32,636 bases of DNA from JAGLQA01 sp023135565. GTDB lineage: Bacteria; Acidobacteriota; Aminicenantia; UBA2199. A program made the translations under genes and the position numbers. The stretch's first letter is position 1, and each line of letters starts with the position of its first letter. Below, piece after piece: positions 8,075 to 18,025 of the stretch. Below the pieces are notes generated by a model. The model searched no databases. It was not told the DNA's origin and was given only the letters and a program-made list of their open reading frames with translations. Location of the stretch: assembly GCA_030639305.1 (NCBI GenBank), contig DAOWCY010000064.1, forward strand, positions 1-32,636, read 5' to 3'.

Positions 8075-10183
8075 TCAGATATTTGCCTCTACTACTTTTA
8101 GTTTTTTCAGGTCCTGGAGAAAATGAATTACGAATTCGATATCAGCCTCGCCGAACTCCATGCTGATTACATCGCGGATAAAAAGAGCATCATGGCTGCC
8201 ATTGCATAAATTCAACACTTCGAACATCTTGTTACGACTCGACGTGCCGACTTTTTTCCAGTTTTTCGAATACCAATCATAATCGTCACCCAACTGCTCA
8301 TACAAAAAATTATAGGGTAGGGGGCCGCGCCGCAGCCGCTTCGGTATTATCTTTTGAGCTTTTTTCTCTAATGCGGCCAGTTTCGGCCCTTTGGCGGCAA
8401 TCTTTTTTTGTTTACACAGGAACCGGTAAAAATCTTTTAAACTGCGATTCTCTACCAGCACATGCCTGACAGTCGATTCGGTCAAAGAAACAAAAAAACG
8501 GCGGCTCTCTTCTGTGCGGCATAATTTTTCTACATCCGCCAGCGCCTTCTTTTCTATCCCTGCTAAAACTTGCGAGTAGGCGAGAACTTTGCGGTACATA
8601 TAAGCGGCTTGTCCGGCAAATTTCTTCTTTTCACTTTTTTCCAGCAGCCACTTTATGCTGTCGGCGGTGCGTTGATGCAGCCGGTCGAGCCATTTCCGGT
8701 GTACGGCGGCGGCAATTTTAAGCGCCGAATGGTCGTCTGCGCCGGCTGTCGCCCAGGTTGCCAGGGCTGTCGTCGCTATTACCCGTCTTAGTTCGGTGGG
8801 GTCGCATTTGTCGGGAGTGTCATAGGAAGAATGGTGAAATACATCGCCGTGCCCCAACATGATCGAAGGCACCCCGATAGAAGGATCACAAAAAACTGCA
8901 TGATCGCTGCCTCCCCAATAACCGACTTTTTTATAATTAAAAGGAATAAAAGAACCCCGTGGGGAACGGATTCCCAGGTCGTCTACATAGGCCGCGGCAT
9001 CAGCGATAACCACGTCGATAAAACCGGGAGCCGAATAAGGCGCTTCTGTAATATAAAAGTAAGCACGGCATTTTTCGTAATGTTCGCCGATCATATCTAA
9101 ATTGATTCCAAGGAGACCGCGTTTGTCGATGCCGGTATGTTTGGAAACATAGGCGGCGGCTCCGTGCAGTTCCGGCAGCCAGAGGAAACGAATCGTGCGC
9201 GCCGGAGCCTTTAGTTTCCCCTCTTTGATCAGGGTGGTTAAGCTGCCGGCAATCTCCATCAAACCGGCGGAACCGGAAGCGTTATCATTGGCCCCGGGTT
9301 TGTAATGATCTAAATGGCCCATCAAAATAATTTCCTGGTCCGGGAAAAGACTTCCCTCGATGGCGGCTGAGATAACCGGCATTTCACCGTCGAAGAGTTC
9401 CGCGTCTACTTCCGCTTTCATCACTACTTTGCTCTTTTTTCCTTTGAAAAAACGCAGCAATTTTTTGGTTTGACGCCGGGATAAGGAGAAGCCCCATTTC
9501 GTCTTCGCCCGCTCTTCGCCTGTGGGACTCAAGCGTGACATCTCTATCAGGTCGGCGAATTCCAGGCGGGATTCCCGGTTCGAGGGGCCTACCACAACGC
9601 CTAAAGCGCCCCGTTTCAACACCGCGTTTCTATGTACAGTGGCGCCGCTGCCGCTGTCGGCAAATACGATTTTACCTTTGACTTCGATGCCTTCATAGTC
9701 TTTATCGGAATGTCCCGCGCCCACGTATATCACTTCGGCCTCGTCCGAGCCGCCGCTGCTGTAGGGCATTAGCGACACTGCCTGGTGGGAGAAATCGGCG
9801 ATCAGTTCTAAGCGTGGTTTTACCATCCACAGCTTGGCAGACTTTACCCGCCAGCCCACCGGCGAGCGCCAGCCGATATAGGTGGCAAAACCGTCGGAGG
9901 GGAATCTTTCCACGTTGACGTTTTTTAAGCCCAGGCTGTCGAGCGTCTCAACCACATAATCCACGGCCCGGTTGAAACCGGAACCTTCGCCGCCTCCGCG
10001 AATGCGGTGAAAACGGGAGATTTTGTGGATATAGTCCATAGCCCGTTCGCCGGAGATTTCGTTTATCAACAAGCTTGCTGTTTTTTTATCTACCGGGATG
10101 TTGTCGTTTGACTGCGCTGTCAGGGGAGACAGCAGCAGCATGATGAATAATTGCATACAGGTAAGAAGAGTGAGTTTTTTCAT
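8075..10183 (-). CDS. Secreted M28-family metallopeptidase with PA domain
   Basis: A 702-aa exported zinc aminopeptidase-like enzyme. Residues 1-24 are a signal peptide. A protease-associated (PA) domain is at about 145-205 (GIEVKGKIVFAD...GALGVVVG). The M28 catalytic domain spans about 270-475 with the expected residues: H290 (MGHLDHY), D300 (GANDNASG), E338 (PELHG), D363 (NLDMIGE) and H450 or H451 (FHHSSYDTPDK). About 220 helical residues follow that I cannot assign. AGGAGG sits just upstream of the ATG. The gene is isolated, with its own promoter. Likely role: degradation of external or periplasmic peptides; the natural substrate is unknown. Confidence 0.93.
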   Translation of the reverse strand: MKKLTLLTCMQLFIMLLLSPLTAQSNDNIPVDKKTASLLINEISGERAMDYIHKISRFHRIRGGGEGSGFNRAVDYVVETLDSLGLKNVNVERFPSDGFATYIGWRSPVGWRVKSAKLWMVKPRLELIADFSHQAVSLMPYSSGGSDEAEVIYVGAGHSDKDYEGIEVKGKIVFADSGSGATVHRNAVLKRGALGVVVGPSNRESRLEFADLIEMSRLSPTGEERAKTKWGFSLSRRQTKKLLRFFKGKKSKVVMKAEVDAELFDGEMPVISAAIEGSLFPDQEIILMGHLDHYKPGANDNASGSAGLMEIAGSLTTLIKEGKLKAPARTIRFLWLPELHGAAAYVSKHTGIDKRGLLGINLDMIGEHYEKCRAYFYITEAPYSAPGFIDVVIADAAAYVDDLGIRSPRGSFIPFNYKKVGYWGGSDHAVFCDPSIGVPSIMLGHGDVFHHSSYDTPDKCDPTELRRVIATTALATWATAGADDHSALKIAAAVHRKWLDRLHQRTADSIKWLLEKSEKKKFAGQAAYMYRKVLAYSQVLAGIEKKALADVEKLCRTEESRRFFVSLTESTVRHVLVENRSLKDFYRFLCKQKKIAAKGPKLAALEKKAQKIIPKRLRRGPLPYNFLYEQLGDDYDWYSKNWKKVGTSSRNKMFEVLNLCNGSHDALFIRDVISMEFGEADIEFVIHFLQDLKKLKVVEANI

Positions 10184-10191
10184 GGAGCCTC

Positions 10192-10249
10192 CTTTCCCGG
10201 TTTGGCCGGGAGAAAGGTATTACATACCATAAATCGAGTTATATATCAA
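10192..10249 (-). promoter_or_regulatory. Promoter and leader hairpin of the M28 peptidase gene
   Basis: On the minus strand TTGATA (10249-10244) and TATGTA (10226-10221) are 17 bases apart, giving a start near 10214. The leader then folds at once into a hairpin, CTTTCTCCCGG/CCGGGAAAG with loop CCAAA (about 10216-10192). Its 3-prime arm touches the AGGAGG ribosome site, so it could modulate translation or protect the 5-prime end. Confidence 0.5.
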
Positions 10250-10337
10250 TTGGGATTTGTATTTTGTGATTTGGTTTTATTATATTAAACCGGGGTTGGG
10301 TGATGAAGGTTGGCGGCTGAATGCCGAAAGCTGAAAA

Positions 10338-10409
10338 AGGCGACGACCGGATTCGAACCGATGAATAGCGATTTTGCAGACCGCTGCCTTACCACTTGGC
10401 TACGTCGCC
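10338..10409 (-). tRNA. tRNA-Cys (GCA)
   Basis: The minus strand reads as a complete 72-nt cloverleaf. The acceptor GGCGACG pairs with CGTCGCC, the D-arm contains AAGTGGTAA, anticodon GCA is at 10377-10375, and the T-arm is CCGGTTCGAATCCGG. CCA is not encoded. A T-run follows directly, so transcription may end there. It shares a promoter with tRNA-Gly 17 bases upstream. Confidence 0.95.
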
Positions 10410-10426
10410 GTAAGGAGAGTGGATGG

Positions 10427-10498
<72 letters not shown>

Positions 10499-10518
10499 TC
10501 TTTGATTCTTGAGCTATA

Positions 10519-10547
10519 AGCATATAAAAAAATTGAGATTTTGTCAA
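10519..10547 (-). promoter_or_regulatory. Promoter of the tRNA-Gly/tRNA-Cys transcript
   Basis: Minus-strand TTGACA (10547-10542), 17-base spacer, then TATGCT (10524-10519). Transcription would begin near 10512, about 14 bases before tRNA-Gly. It is a consensus-quality sigma-70 promoter, as expected for a stable RNA. Confidence 0.75.
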
Positions 10548-10629
10548 GTGTTATCGACAAATAAAAAATCCAGAGGGACATTATTTTCAACTTCAACTGC
10601 TGCCGGAACAAAAAAAATTTTACAGGCTC

Positions 10630-10658
10630 TTGACAAATAGGGGAAATTTTGGTATTAA
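10630..10658 (+). promoter_or_regulatory. Promoter of tRNA-Asn
   Basis: TTGACA (10630-10635), 17-base spacer, TATTAA (10653-10658), about 18 bases before the tRNA 5-prime end. It is divergent from the tRNA-Gly/Cys promoter. Confidence 0.75.
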
Positions 10659-10676
10659 TAGGTTTACAAAATGTGT

Positions 10677-10752
10677 TCCTCGGTGGCTCAATTGGCAGAG
10701 CGGGTGGCTGTTAACCACTAGGTTGTAGGTTCGAGTCCTACCCGGGGAGCCA
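10677..10752 (+). tRNA. tRNA-Asn (GTT)
   Basis: A complete 76-nt cloverleaf: acceptor TCCTCGG/CCGGGGA, discriminator G, encoded CCA at 10750-10752, anticodon GTT at 10710-10712, T-arm GTAGGTTCGAGTCCTAC. A T-rich tract follows and may assist termination. Confidence 0.96.
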
Positions 10753-10823
10753 TTTTTTCTTTCCTCTCCAACAAACCCCAAAATTCAAAAAAATCGTGGG
10801 AATAATACTTCCAAGCACGTTGT

Positions 10824-11726
10824 TTATTTTAAATTCGATAAGTTTTTCCGTATTATTTTTGAAAGAAGGCTGACGTAATCTTTGGCCAGAGGGGTATCTT
10901 TGATGATCTTTTGATTTAACCTGACAGCCTCGGCTAATTCTAATTCCCGGTCGGAATGGAGCACCGATATTTCAGAGATATTTAATTGTTCGTCTAAGCT
11001 TTCCGTATCCTCGTTTAAAAAATTTCTTATATCTGCGATAATTTTTTCTTCAATTTTTTCGCCTTCATCGTCATCCGGCATCGGGATGCGCGTGAGAACA
11101 AAATTGATCTCGACGGGTTTCTGACCTTTTAACCGCTTCGCTTTTTGAATACCCCGCAAAATTTGCCGGGAACCTTCGATATTCTCGCGGTTGTTGGTTA
11201 TCAAAAAAACCACCTTGTCAGCTAATACCGACGTGCATAACCCGCTCATTTCCGTTATGCCGGTGCGGGAATCTATCAGCAAAAAATCAGGTTTTATCTC
11301 CGTGTTTATCTTTTCCTTTAATTCCAGGAAAAAAGGAATTCCTTCGCCGCCCTCTTTATAAAACAAACTGTGCCAGTCGATAGAGGTCAGCTTCTGCCAG
11401 TATTCGGCGGAAAGAACATTACCGGCAGGTATTAAATGAATATCCCCATAATTTTCGTTGGTTTTCTCTGCTTTCATGCTAAACTTTGTGAGAGAACCGG
11501 GCATGCTCCCGGTAGGGGAGACAAATTCATAGATATAGTCTACCAACCCGTTCTCGATAGGTGCACCATAAAATTGCGGCAGCTTATAGTGCATACCTGG
11601 CGCTTCGAGGTCAAAATCCACGACACAGACATTTTGACCGAACCGGGAAAGATAAACCGCGATGTTGGCTAATGCCAGAGTGCGGCCAACACCGCCTTTG
11701 TATGAATAAAACGTTATCGTCTCCAT
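10824..11726 (-). CDS. KGGVGR-variant ParA/MinD-like ATPase
   Basis: A 300-aa SIMIBI-class ATPase. The deviant Walker A is YSYKGGVGRTLALAN (K10 to T16), with Arg where ParA/MinD proteins have the P-loop Lys. VVDFDLEAPG follows (about 36-45) and FLLIDSRTG forms Walker B. This KGGVGR variant is a recognised subgroup often found in small variable gene clusters, some suspected of conflict or defence roles. I chose ATG 11726 (AAGGT just upstream) over GTG 11741. It is the last gene of a three-ORF operon. No partner is recognisable as a partition protein, so a plasmid or chromosome segregation role is not supported. Confidence 0.85.
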   Translation of the reverse strand: METITFYSYKGGVGRTLALANIAVYLSRFGQNVCVVDFDLEAPGMHYKLPQFYGAPIENGLVDYIYEFVSPTGSMPGSLTKFSMKAEKTNENYGDIHLIPAGNVLSAEYWQKLTSIDWHSLFYKEGGEGIPFFLELKEKINTEIKPDFLLIDSRTGITEMSGLCTSVLADKVVFLITNNRENIEGSRQILRGIQKAKRLKGQKPVEINFVLTRIPMPDDDEGEKIEEKIIADIRNFLNEDTESLDEQLNISEISVLHSDRELELAEAVRLNQKIIKDTPLAKDYVSLLSKIIRKNLSNLK

Positions 11727-11737
11727 TGTTATTACCT

Positions 11738-11965
11738 TCACCTGCCTACGGGCAAAAGCTGCTTTGCGTTACAAATTATTTGCATGAGTTCTCGAATCGA
11801 ATTTTTTGAATATCTCGCTTCCGCTTTGGGGAATTCGTGAACTGTCCCGAATGTTTCAAAGGGTAGGGACTTTAGCCTATTTCTCTCTTCTTTGCATTTT
11901 TCGATAAAATCATCGGCCTGTTTTTTTTTGACTTCATATATGTTTTCATAGCTCCCGGATGTCAA
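11738..11965 (-). CDS. Hypothetical 75-aa protein upstream of the KGGVGR ATPase
   Basis: I do not recognise this protein. It is charged and helical (KKKQADDFIEKCKEERNRL), with no signal or membrane segment. The only plausible start is TTG 11965, which overlaps the stop of the preceding ORF as TTGA. Its stop is 11 bases before the ATPase ATG. With a rare start and a 4-base overlap, it may be the second half of one protein of about 139 aa, joined to the preceding ORF by a frameshift or separated by a mutation. Confidence 0.55.
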   Translation of the reverse strand: MTSGSYENIYEVKKKQADDFIEKCKEERNRLKSLPFETFGTVHEFPKAEARYSKNSIRELMQIICNAKQLLPVGR

Positions 11966-12156
11966 GAAATCCCTAATGGCCTGTCTTTCATATTAATCGA
12001 GAGTTTCCAGTCTTTTTGAACCTGCTTCGCAAAATTATCTATAAGCGGTAATTTTTTCTTATCGCAGCCGGTTACCAGGGAAGCGAATTTTTTTTCTAAA
12101 GGCCCGGCGTTTCTATCGGCCAGCTCGAAAATGTTAATCGTTACTTTCTTTGTCAT
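11962..12156 (-). CDS. Hypothetical 64-aa protein, first ORF of the KGGVGR cassette
   Basis: A small soluble protein (MTKKVTINIFELADRNAGPL...) of unknown family. The frame is open back to TTG 12210, but that codon is the -35 box of a good promoter. ATG 12156, about 19 bases after the predicted transcription start, is therefore the better start. The ribosome site is weak (GAGCGG). It overlaps the next ORF by 4 bases, so the three are translationally coupled or parts of a broken pair. Confidence 0.55.
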   Translation of the reverse strand: MTKKVTINIFELADRNAGPLEKKFASLVTGCDKKKLPLIDNFAKQVQKDWKLSINMKDRPLGIS

Positions 12157-12181
12157 ATCGTAATTCCGCTCTTCACTACCT

Positions 12182-12210
12182 ATAATATAATAAATATTCC
12201 TTTTTTTCAA
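12182..12210 (-). promoter_or_regulatory. Promoter of the KGGVGR cassette
   Basis: Minus-strand TTGAAA (12210-12205), 17-base spacer, TATTAT (12187-12182). The predicted start near 12175 precedes ATG 12156. Confidence 0.6.
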
Positions 12211-12294
12211 GATTTAACCTAAAAAAATTAAGTTTCGGTTTCAGCCGGCGGTGGCCGGATTCTATAGGAACAAGAAGCTGGCAGCTATTTTGTT

Positions 12295-12600
12295 TCACAT
12301 CTTTTCTTCTACAGAAGCTACCTTTTTGTCCATAGAGGCTTCTTTGTCCCTCCTGTCGTCGATGCTGATGCGCGTGGAAACCCTTTGGGCTCCTTTTGAA
12401 AAAGGCACTTCGTGCATCTTTTTGATCACTTTCAAAACCTCGTCGAAGTCACCTTCCAATATGCTGGACATGGGCGTCAACCGGGATTTTATGTGTTTGT
12501 TTTTTCTTAAGACTTTTTCCACTTCCGCAACATAATAACTCAATGACGTGGAACCCGTTCCCAAAGGAACAATCGTTACCTGGGCGATTACTTTGTTCAT
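12295..12600 (-). CDS. MTH1187-family (UPF0045) thiamine-binding-like protein
   Basis: A 101-aa protein typical in length and content of the MTH1187/YqgV family: VIAQVTIVPLGTGSTSLSYYV at the N-terminus, then TPMSSILEGDFDEVL and the conserved RVSTRISIDDRRD. Family members are ferredoxin-fold proteins that form tetramers and are described as thiamine-binding. GGGAGGT precedes the ATG. It is transcribed divergently from the PadR gene. Cellular role is uncertain. Confidence 0.88.
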   Translation of the reverse strand: MNKVIAQVTIVPLGTGSTSLSYYVAEVEKVLRKNKHIKSRLTPMSSILEGDFDEVLKVIKKMHEVPFSKGAQRVSTRISIDDRRDKEASMDKKVASVEEKM

Positions 12601-12765
12601 AATACCTCCCGGATCGCTTGTTTACAACGATCTCCTGCTTTTTTCGTAGAGTCTATTCTACAACAATTAGAACTAATAAATCAACCCCGTATTATTTTTT
12701 GTCTTCGGCGAGCAAAAAAAAATTATTTTGGGAACCGAGTACTATATTTTTTCGTATACTATATA

Positions 12766-12800
12766 TTACCATGTACTGAGCGAAACTCAGTACATGGTAA
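12766..12800 (+). promoter_or_regulatory. Perfect 15-bp inverted repeat upstream of the PadR gene
   Basis: TTACCATGTACTGAG (12766-12780), loop CGAAA, CTCAGTACATGGTAA (12786-12800). It follows an AT-rich promoter-like stretch (GTATACTATATAT at 12754-12766) and ends 24 bases before the PadR ATG. PadR regulators commonly bind ATGT...ACAT palindromes and repress themselves, so this is the likely operator. It would also form a stable hairpin in the message. Confidence 0.7.
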
Positions 12801-12824
12801 AAAACGTTTCGAAGGATAAAAAAT

Positions 12825-13229
12825 ATGGAAAACAAGATTAAACAACTGAGAAAAGGCATCCTGGAACTGGCGGTTTTAGGCGCCCTGGAGGATAGCAAAC
12901 ACTATGGCTATTCACTGGTAAAAACCATTACCCGGGGCCGGCAGGTGCCGATCAACGAGGGTACGATCTACCCGATACTTTCCCGGCTGGCCAAGGAGGA
13001 ACTTGTCCATACCGAGTGGGTGGAATCCAACCAGGGACCGCCGCGAAAATATTACTCTATCAGCCTAAAAGGAAAAAAGGCTTACGATGTCTTGAGTGAG
13101 GAGTTCGATAAATTAATCGAACTGGTCAAAAACGTCAAGTTTGAAAAAAAAGAAAATAACAAAAACAAAACAAAATCAAAAAAAACCTTAGATGTTAAAA
13201 AGGAGAAAAAAAATGAGCAAGAGCAATAA
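12825..13229 (+). CDS. PadR-family transcriptional regulator
   Basis: A 134-aa winged-helix regulator. The PadR core is at residues 5-95: LRKGILELAVLGALEDSKHYGYSLVKTI, then NEGTIYPILSRLAKEELVHTEW and RKYYSISLKGKKAY. The last 35 residues are almost entirely Lys, Asn and Glu, encoded by an A-rich stretch. AAGGA precedes the ATG. Its 3-prime end overlaps the HAAS gene by 17 bp. PadR genes paired with HAAS/DUF1700 membrane proteins are a common arrangement in which the regulator controls the membrane partner and itself. Confidence 0.93.
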   Translation: MENKIKQLRKGILELAVLGALEDSKHYGYSLVKTITRGRQVPINEGTIYPILSRLAKEELVHTEWVESNQGPPRKYYSISLKGKKAYDVLSEEFDKLIELVKNVKFEKKENNKNKTKSKKTLDVKKEKKNEQEQ

Positions 13230-13902
13230 CAATAATTACCCGGCAAATGTAGAAAAAATAGTCGACGATTACGTGGAAAGATTAAAACAAAACTTAAAAG
13301 GACTGCCTGAAACAGACCGGCAGGAATTCGTAAAAGAGATGCAGTCACATATCTACGAATCCTATATAAACGATAGTACAGGGGATGAGATCGACCGCAT
13401 ACTGAATGTACTGCGCAAATTAGGCGAACCGGCGGAACTTTTTTCAAAAAGGATGCCCAACGCTATGATCAAAATGGGCAAAGATAAAAACTTACCACTC
13501 TATATCCTGGGCGGTATCCTGGTCGGTCTTTTCGGTATTCCCTTAGGAATCAGCGGCGTCGCCATCATCATTTCCATGATCGGGACGGTGTTTTCCCTGA
13601 TTATTGCTTATTTTGCCACGGCAGTCAGTTTGGTGGTGGCCGGTTTCGCGGGCATTGTGATCAGCATAATCCGCATCGCCGATCCCGCCTTCATAGAACA
13701 GTACATGGAGATGATCGACGCCAACTATGTCAGCTTTTTTTCCAACCCTACGGCTGAAGGGATTGTCGGTCTAATCGTTTCCGTCTTAGCGGCTGCGCTA
13801 GGTGTGCTGCTCCTCTTCTTAGGCAGGTATATCATCCGCGGCACCAAGTTCGTCTGCAACCTCACCATCGAAAAAGTTAAAAACTTCAGGAAGAAAAAGT
13901 AA
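13213..13902 (+). CDS. HAAS/DUF1700-type membrane protein
   Basis: A 229-aa protein with an N-terminal cytoplasmic HAAS-like helical domain (about 10-80: VDDYVERLKQNLKGLP...EFVKEMQSHIYESY, then LRKLGEPAELF). Hydrophobic segments follow near 90-150 and 170-200, with a basic C-terminus. I chose ATG 13213 because AAAAGGAG lies 8 bases upstream; ATG 13192 is in the same frame without a site. The overlap with padR indicates coupled translation. It probably senses or transmits an envelope signal; the exact role is not established. Confidence 0.85.
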   Translation: MSKSNNNNYPANVEKIVDDYVERLKQNLKGLPETDRQEFVKEMQSHIYESYINDSTGDEIDRILNVLRKLGEPAELFSKRMPNAMIKMGKDKNLPLYILGGILVGLFGIPLGISGVAIIISMIGTVFSLIIAYFATAVSLVVAGFAGIVISIIRIADPAFIEQYMEMIDANYVSFFSNPTAEGIVGLIVSVLAAALGVLLLFLGRYIIRGTKFVCNLTIEKVKNFRKKK

Positions 13903-13911
13903 GAGATCCTC

Positions 13912-16170
<2,259 letters not shown>

Positions 16171-16742
16171 TCTTCCTCCGAATTTACTAAATTAAGTCTG
16201 GCATTGTACCATAAAATTCACTAAACAAAAAGAGAAAAATATTGAAAATTGAGTTATGAGTTATAAATGATGAGGGACGATCTACTATTACTACGAACTC
16301 ACAGCGGCCCGCGGATTACACAAATTAACACAAAAACAACTCCTGCTGGGAGAAGAAAAAAAGGGACAGGCTAAAAAATCGTAATTAATCGTAATTGTTG
16401 TCGTTGTTGAATGAATGTAGAATTCTGAAAACTGTATTTACTCATAGTTAGTCAGGAAACAAAAAAACAGGAAAGAGTAGGAAAAGAGACAGGCAAAAAA
16501 AAGACAAAAAGGAAGAATATTTTTCGGCAAAATATTTTTTTACAAACCTGGAAACTTGGAAACATTGATCAAAACATCTTAATATAGCACGTTTATCTAC
16601 TCTTTCCCCTCTCCTCTATTTTCTTTTTTTCTCAAAGTACCAATTGGCGAGGATATCGATCAGAGGTAGTTCTAATTGTCGTTAATCATAGGTGGTTCTT
16701 TTCTCAAACCTGTCCTGGAGAAATGCTTATAACTCTATCGCA
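16171..16742. other. Gene-free stretch between tex and the transposase gene
   Basis: There is no credible open frame here. It holds the left 17-bp inverted repeat of the transposase module (16363-16379), a degenerate copy GAGACAGGCAAAAAA near 16486-16500, a short doublet TCGTAATTAATCGTAATTG near 16379-16398, and otherwise AT-rich unassigned sequence. Confidence 0.6.
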
Positions 16743-17726
16743 TCACAACCGCAAAACCCGCGTTGCAAATAGATAGCTCCCTTCAATAAATGTCCGAGGA
16801 CGAATAAATTTACGATTAGAACTCTTCTGAATGTCGGCAATAAAGGAATAACTTCCTACAGCCAAACCCTCTGAAATATTCTTGACACGAAAACGAAACC
16901 TATCGCCTATCCCAATCCTGCCATGATGACTAACAACATCATCTACCGACTCGGGTGCAATAACTGCCTTTCCCTCCTTCTCTAAACCACCGGAAAGATA
17001 GACAAATTTACGATACCGGTAAAAACTTTTCGTATCGATGCGTTTGCCGGGAGAGTCTAATCGAGAAAAGCCTTCAATATTATCATCTAATGTAGAAAGT
17101 AAAGTTAATAATTTTTTTGAACGACCCGGATATCTCACACGCAGCCCCAGGCTGCACCAACGGTAGTCTTCCGGGCATTCGACGATTCCCGCTCTTACCG
17201 GATTTAGATCGATATAAGCGCTGCAGGCCAACTGCGCTTCTCCCTTATCTACAATCACTCCTTTAAACCTGTCACTCCATAAATACCCTTTGCGCTCGTA
17301 TTTTTTATTGTACCACCGGCTGAAAGTCTGCTTTAATTCCTGCACAAAACACGATATAGAACCCAGACGCCTGCGTAAACGTTCCACGCCTCCATCCTCG
17401 TCCGGGATCAAGGTGCCGTCTGATTCGACAGACCCGGCGGGGGGGTCTGCATCTTTGCCGTACACCGCCTTGTAGCGGACATAAAGCTCTTTTTTCGATG
17501 CTTTTTTTGCTTCTAACTCCAAACCGGTAGCGAGGATGTGGAAATGATTCCCCATTACGCAAAATGCGTGAATATCGACAAAAAAACCGGATGCTAAGCG
17601 TTCCAGCAGTTTCAGGAAATATTCTTTTTCTCCATCATACAGGATGATTTCTCCACCCACTATGCGGGATATTATATGAAAAGAACCCGTCTCTTGTGAA
17701 ACCCATGCTCTTCTTGGTCTCGGCAT
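16743..17726 (-). CDS. REP-associated (Y1/IS200-like) transposase
   Basis: A 327-aa HUH-type single-strand transposase. The N-terminus MPRPRRAWVS...FHIISRIVGG and the metal-binding HUH motif MGNHFHIL (H61, H63) are typical. FSRWYNKKYERKGYLWSDRFKGVIVD and YIDLNPVRAGIVECPEDYRW are the conserved second half. The position where many relatives carry the catalytic Tyr appears to be F135; Y139 and Y143 are nearby alternatives. Residues from about 205 on are a long C-terminal extension of unknown function. GGAGGT lies just upstream of the ATG. Such domesticated transposases act on hairpin repeats scattered in the genome; the matching repeats here are the candidates reported below. Confidence 0.9.
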   Translation of the reverse strand: MPRPRRAWVSQETGSFHIISRIVGGEIILYDGEKEYFLKLLERLASGFFVDIHAFCVMGNHFHILATGLELEAKKASKKELYVRYKAVYGKDADPPAGSVESDGTLIPDEDGGVERLRRRLGSISCFVQELKQTFSRWYNKKYERKGYLWSDRFKGVIVDKGEAQLACSAYIDLNPVRAGIVECPEDYRWCSLGLRVRYPGRSKKLLTLLSTLDDNIEGFSRLDSPGKRIDTKSFYRYRKFVYLSGGLEKEGKAVIAPESVDDVVSHHGRIGIGDRFRFRVKNISEGLAVGSYSFIADIQKSSNRKFIRPRTFIEGSYLFATRVLRL

Positions 17727-17795
17727 AACAAACCTCCGAATGTAGATTAATTGCCAGTGTGTTATGTTTTCTCTCTTCCTAAACGTTCTGTTCTT

Positions 17796-17812
17796 GACGG
17801 CATTCAGCCGTC
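17796..17812. repeat. Hairpin upstream of the transposase gene
   Basis: GACGGC-ATTCA-GCCGTC is a perfect 6-bp stem. Its 13-base core CGGCATTCAGCCG recurs in inverse orientation at 10314-10326, next to tRNA-Cys. Confidence 0.6.
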
Positions 17813-17930
17813 CGTCTTTTCTTATTGTTAGAAGTTTGCTCTTATTTTTCCCGACAATAGTAAATATTAAAAGAATCGAAGCATAATGTCAAGTGCAGTT
17901 TTCAGAAAAATTTATTTTTTAGCCTGTCCC

Positions 17931-18025
17931 TAAATACCACGGCGCCCCCATTGGGTTTATCGTCGGGGGCCAGCGGCACACCGCTCCCATTAAATTGAAG
18001 TTGGGGGCCTCGGCATACCGAACCT
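17931..18025. other. GC-rich hairpin segment between transposase module and copy D
   Basis: No gene is present. GCCCCC (17944-17949) pairs with GGGGGC (17965-17970), and AGCGG-CACA-CCGCT (17972-17985) is a perfect short hairpin. The whole gene-free stretch 17727-18220 holds the right end of the transposase module, these hairpins, repeat copy D and the leader of the YdcF-like gene. Confidence 0.5.

Larger units (their letters stand above)
16363..17930 (-). mobile_element. Transposase module bounded by 17-bp inverted repeats
   Basis: GGGACAGGCTAAAAAAT at 16363-16379 is the exact reverse complement of ATTTTTTAGCCTGTCCC at 17914-17930. The 1568-bp interval contains a single gene, a Y1 transposase. 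The same motif occurs alone or in tandem elsewhere in the window without a transposase. Classic REP-associated transposase genes sit between REP sequences in this manner. Whether the whole interval moves is unknown; no target duplication was identified. Confidence 0.65.

Noticed and set aside
10824..11726. Chromosome or plasmid partition gene (parA)
   Set aside because: The P-loop carries Arg in place of the ParA/MinD Lys, and there is no ParB-like partner or centromere-like repeat array next to it.
12692..12898. 68-codon minus-strand frame upstream of the PadR gene
   Set aside because: It overlaps the PadR promoter, operator and start, with no ribosome site and low-complexity sequence.
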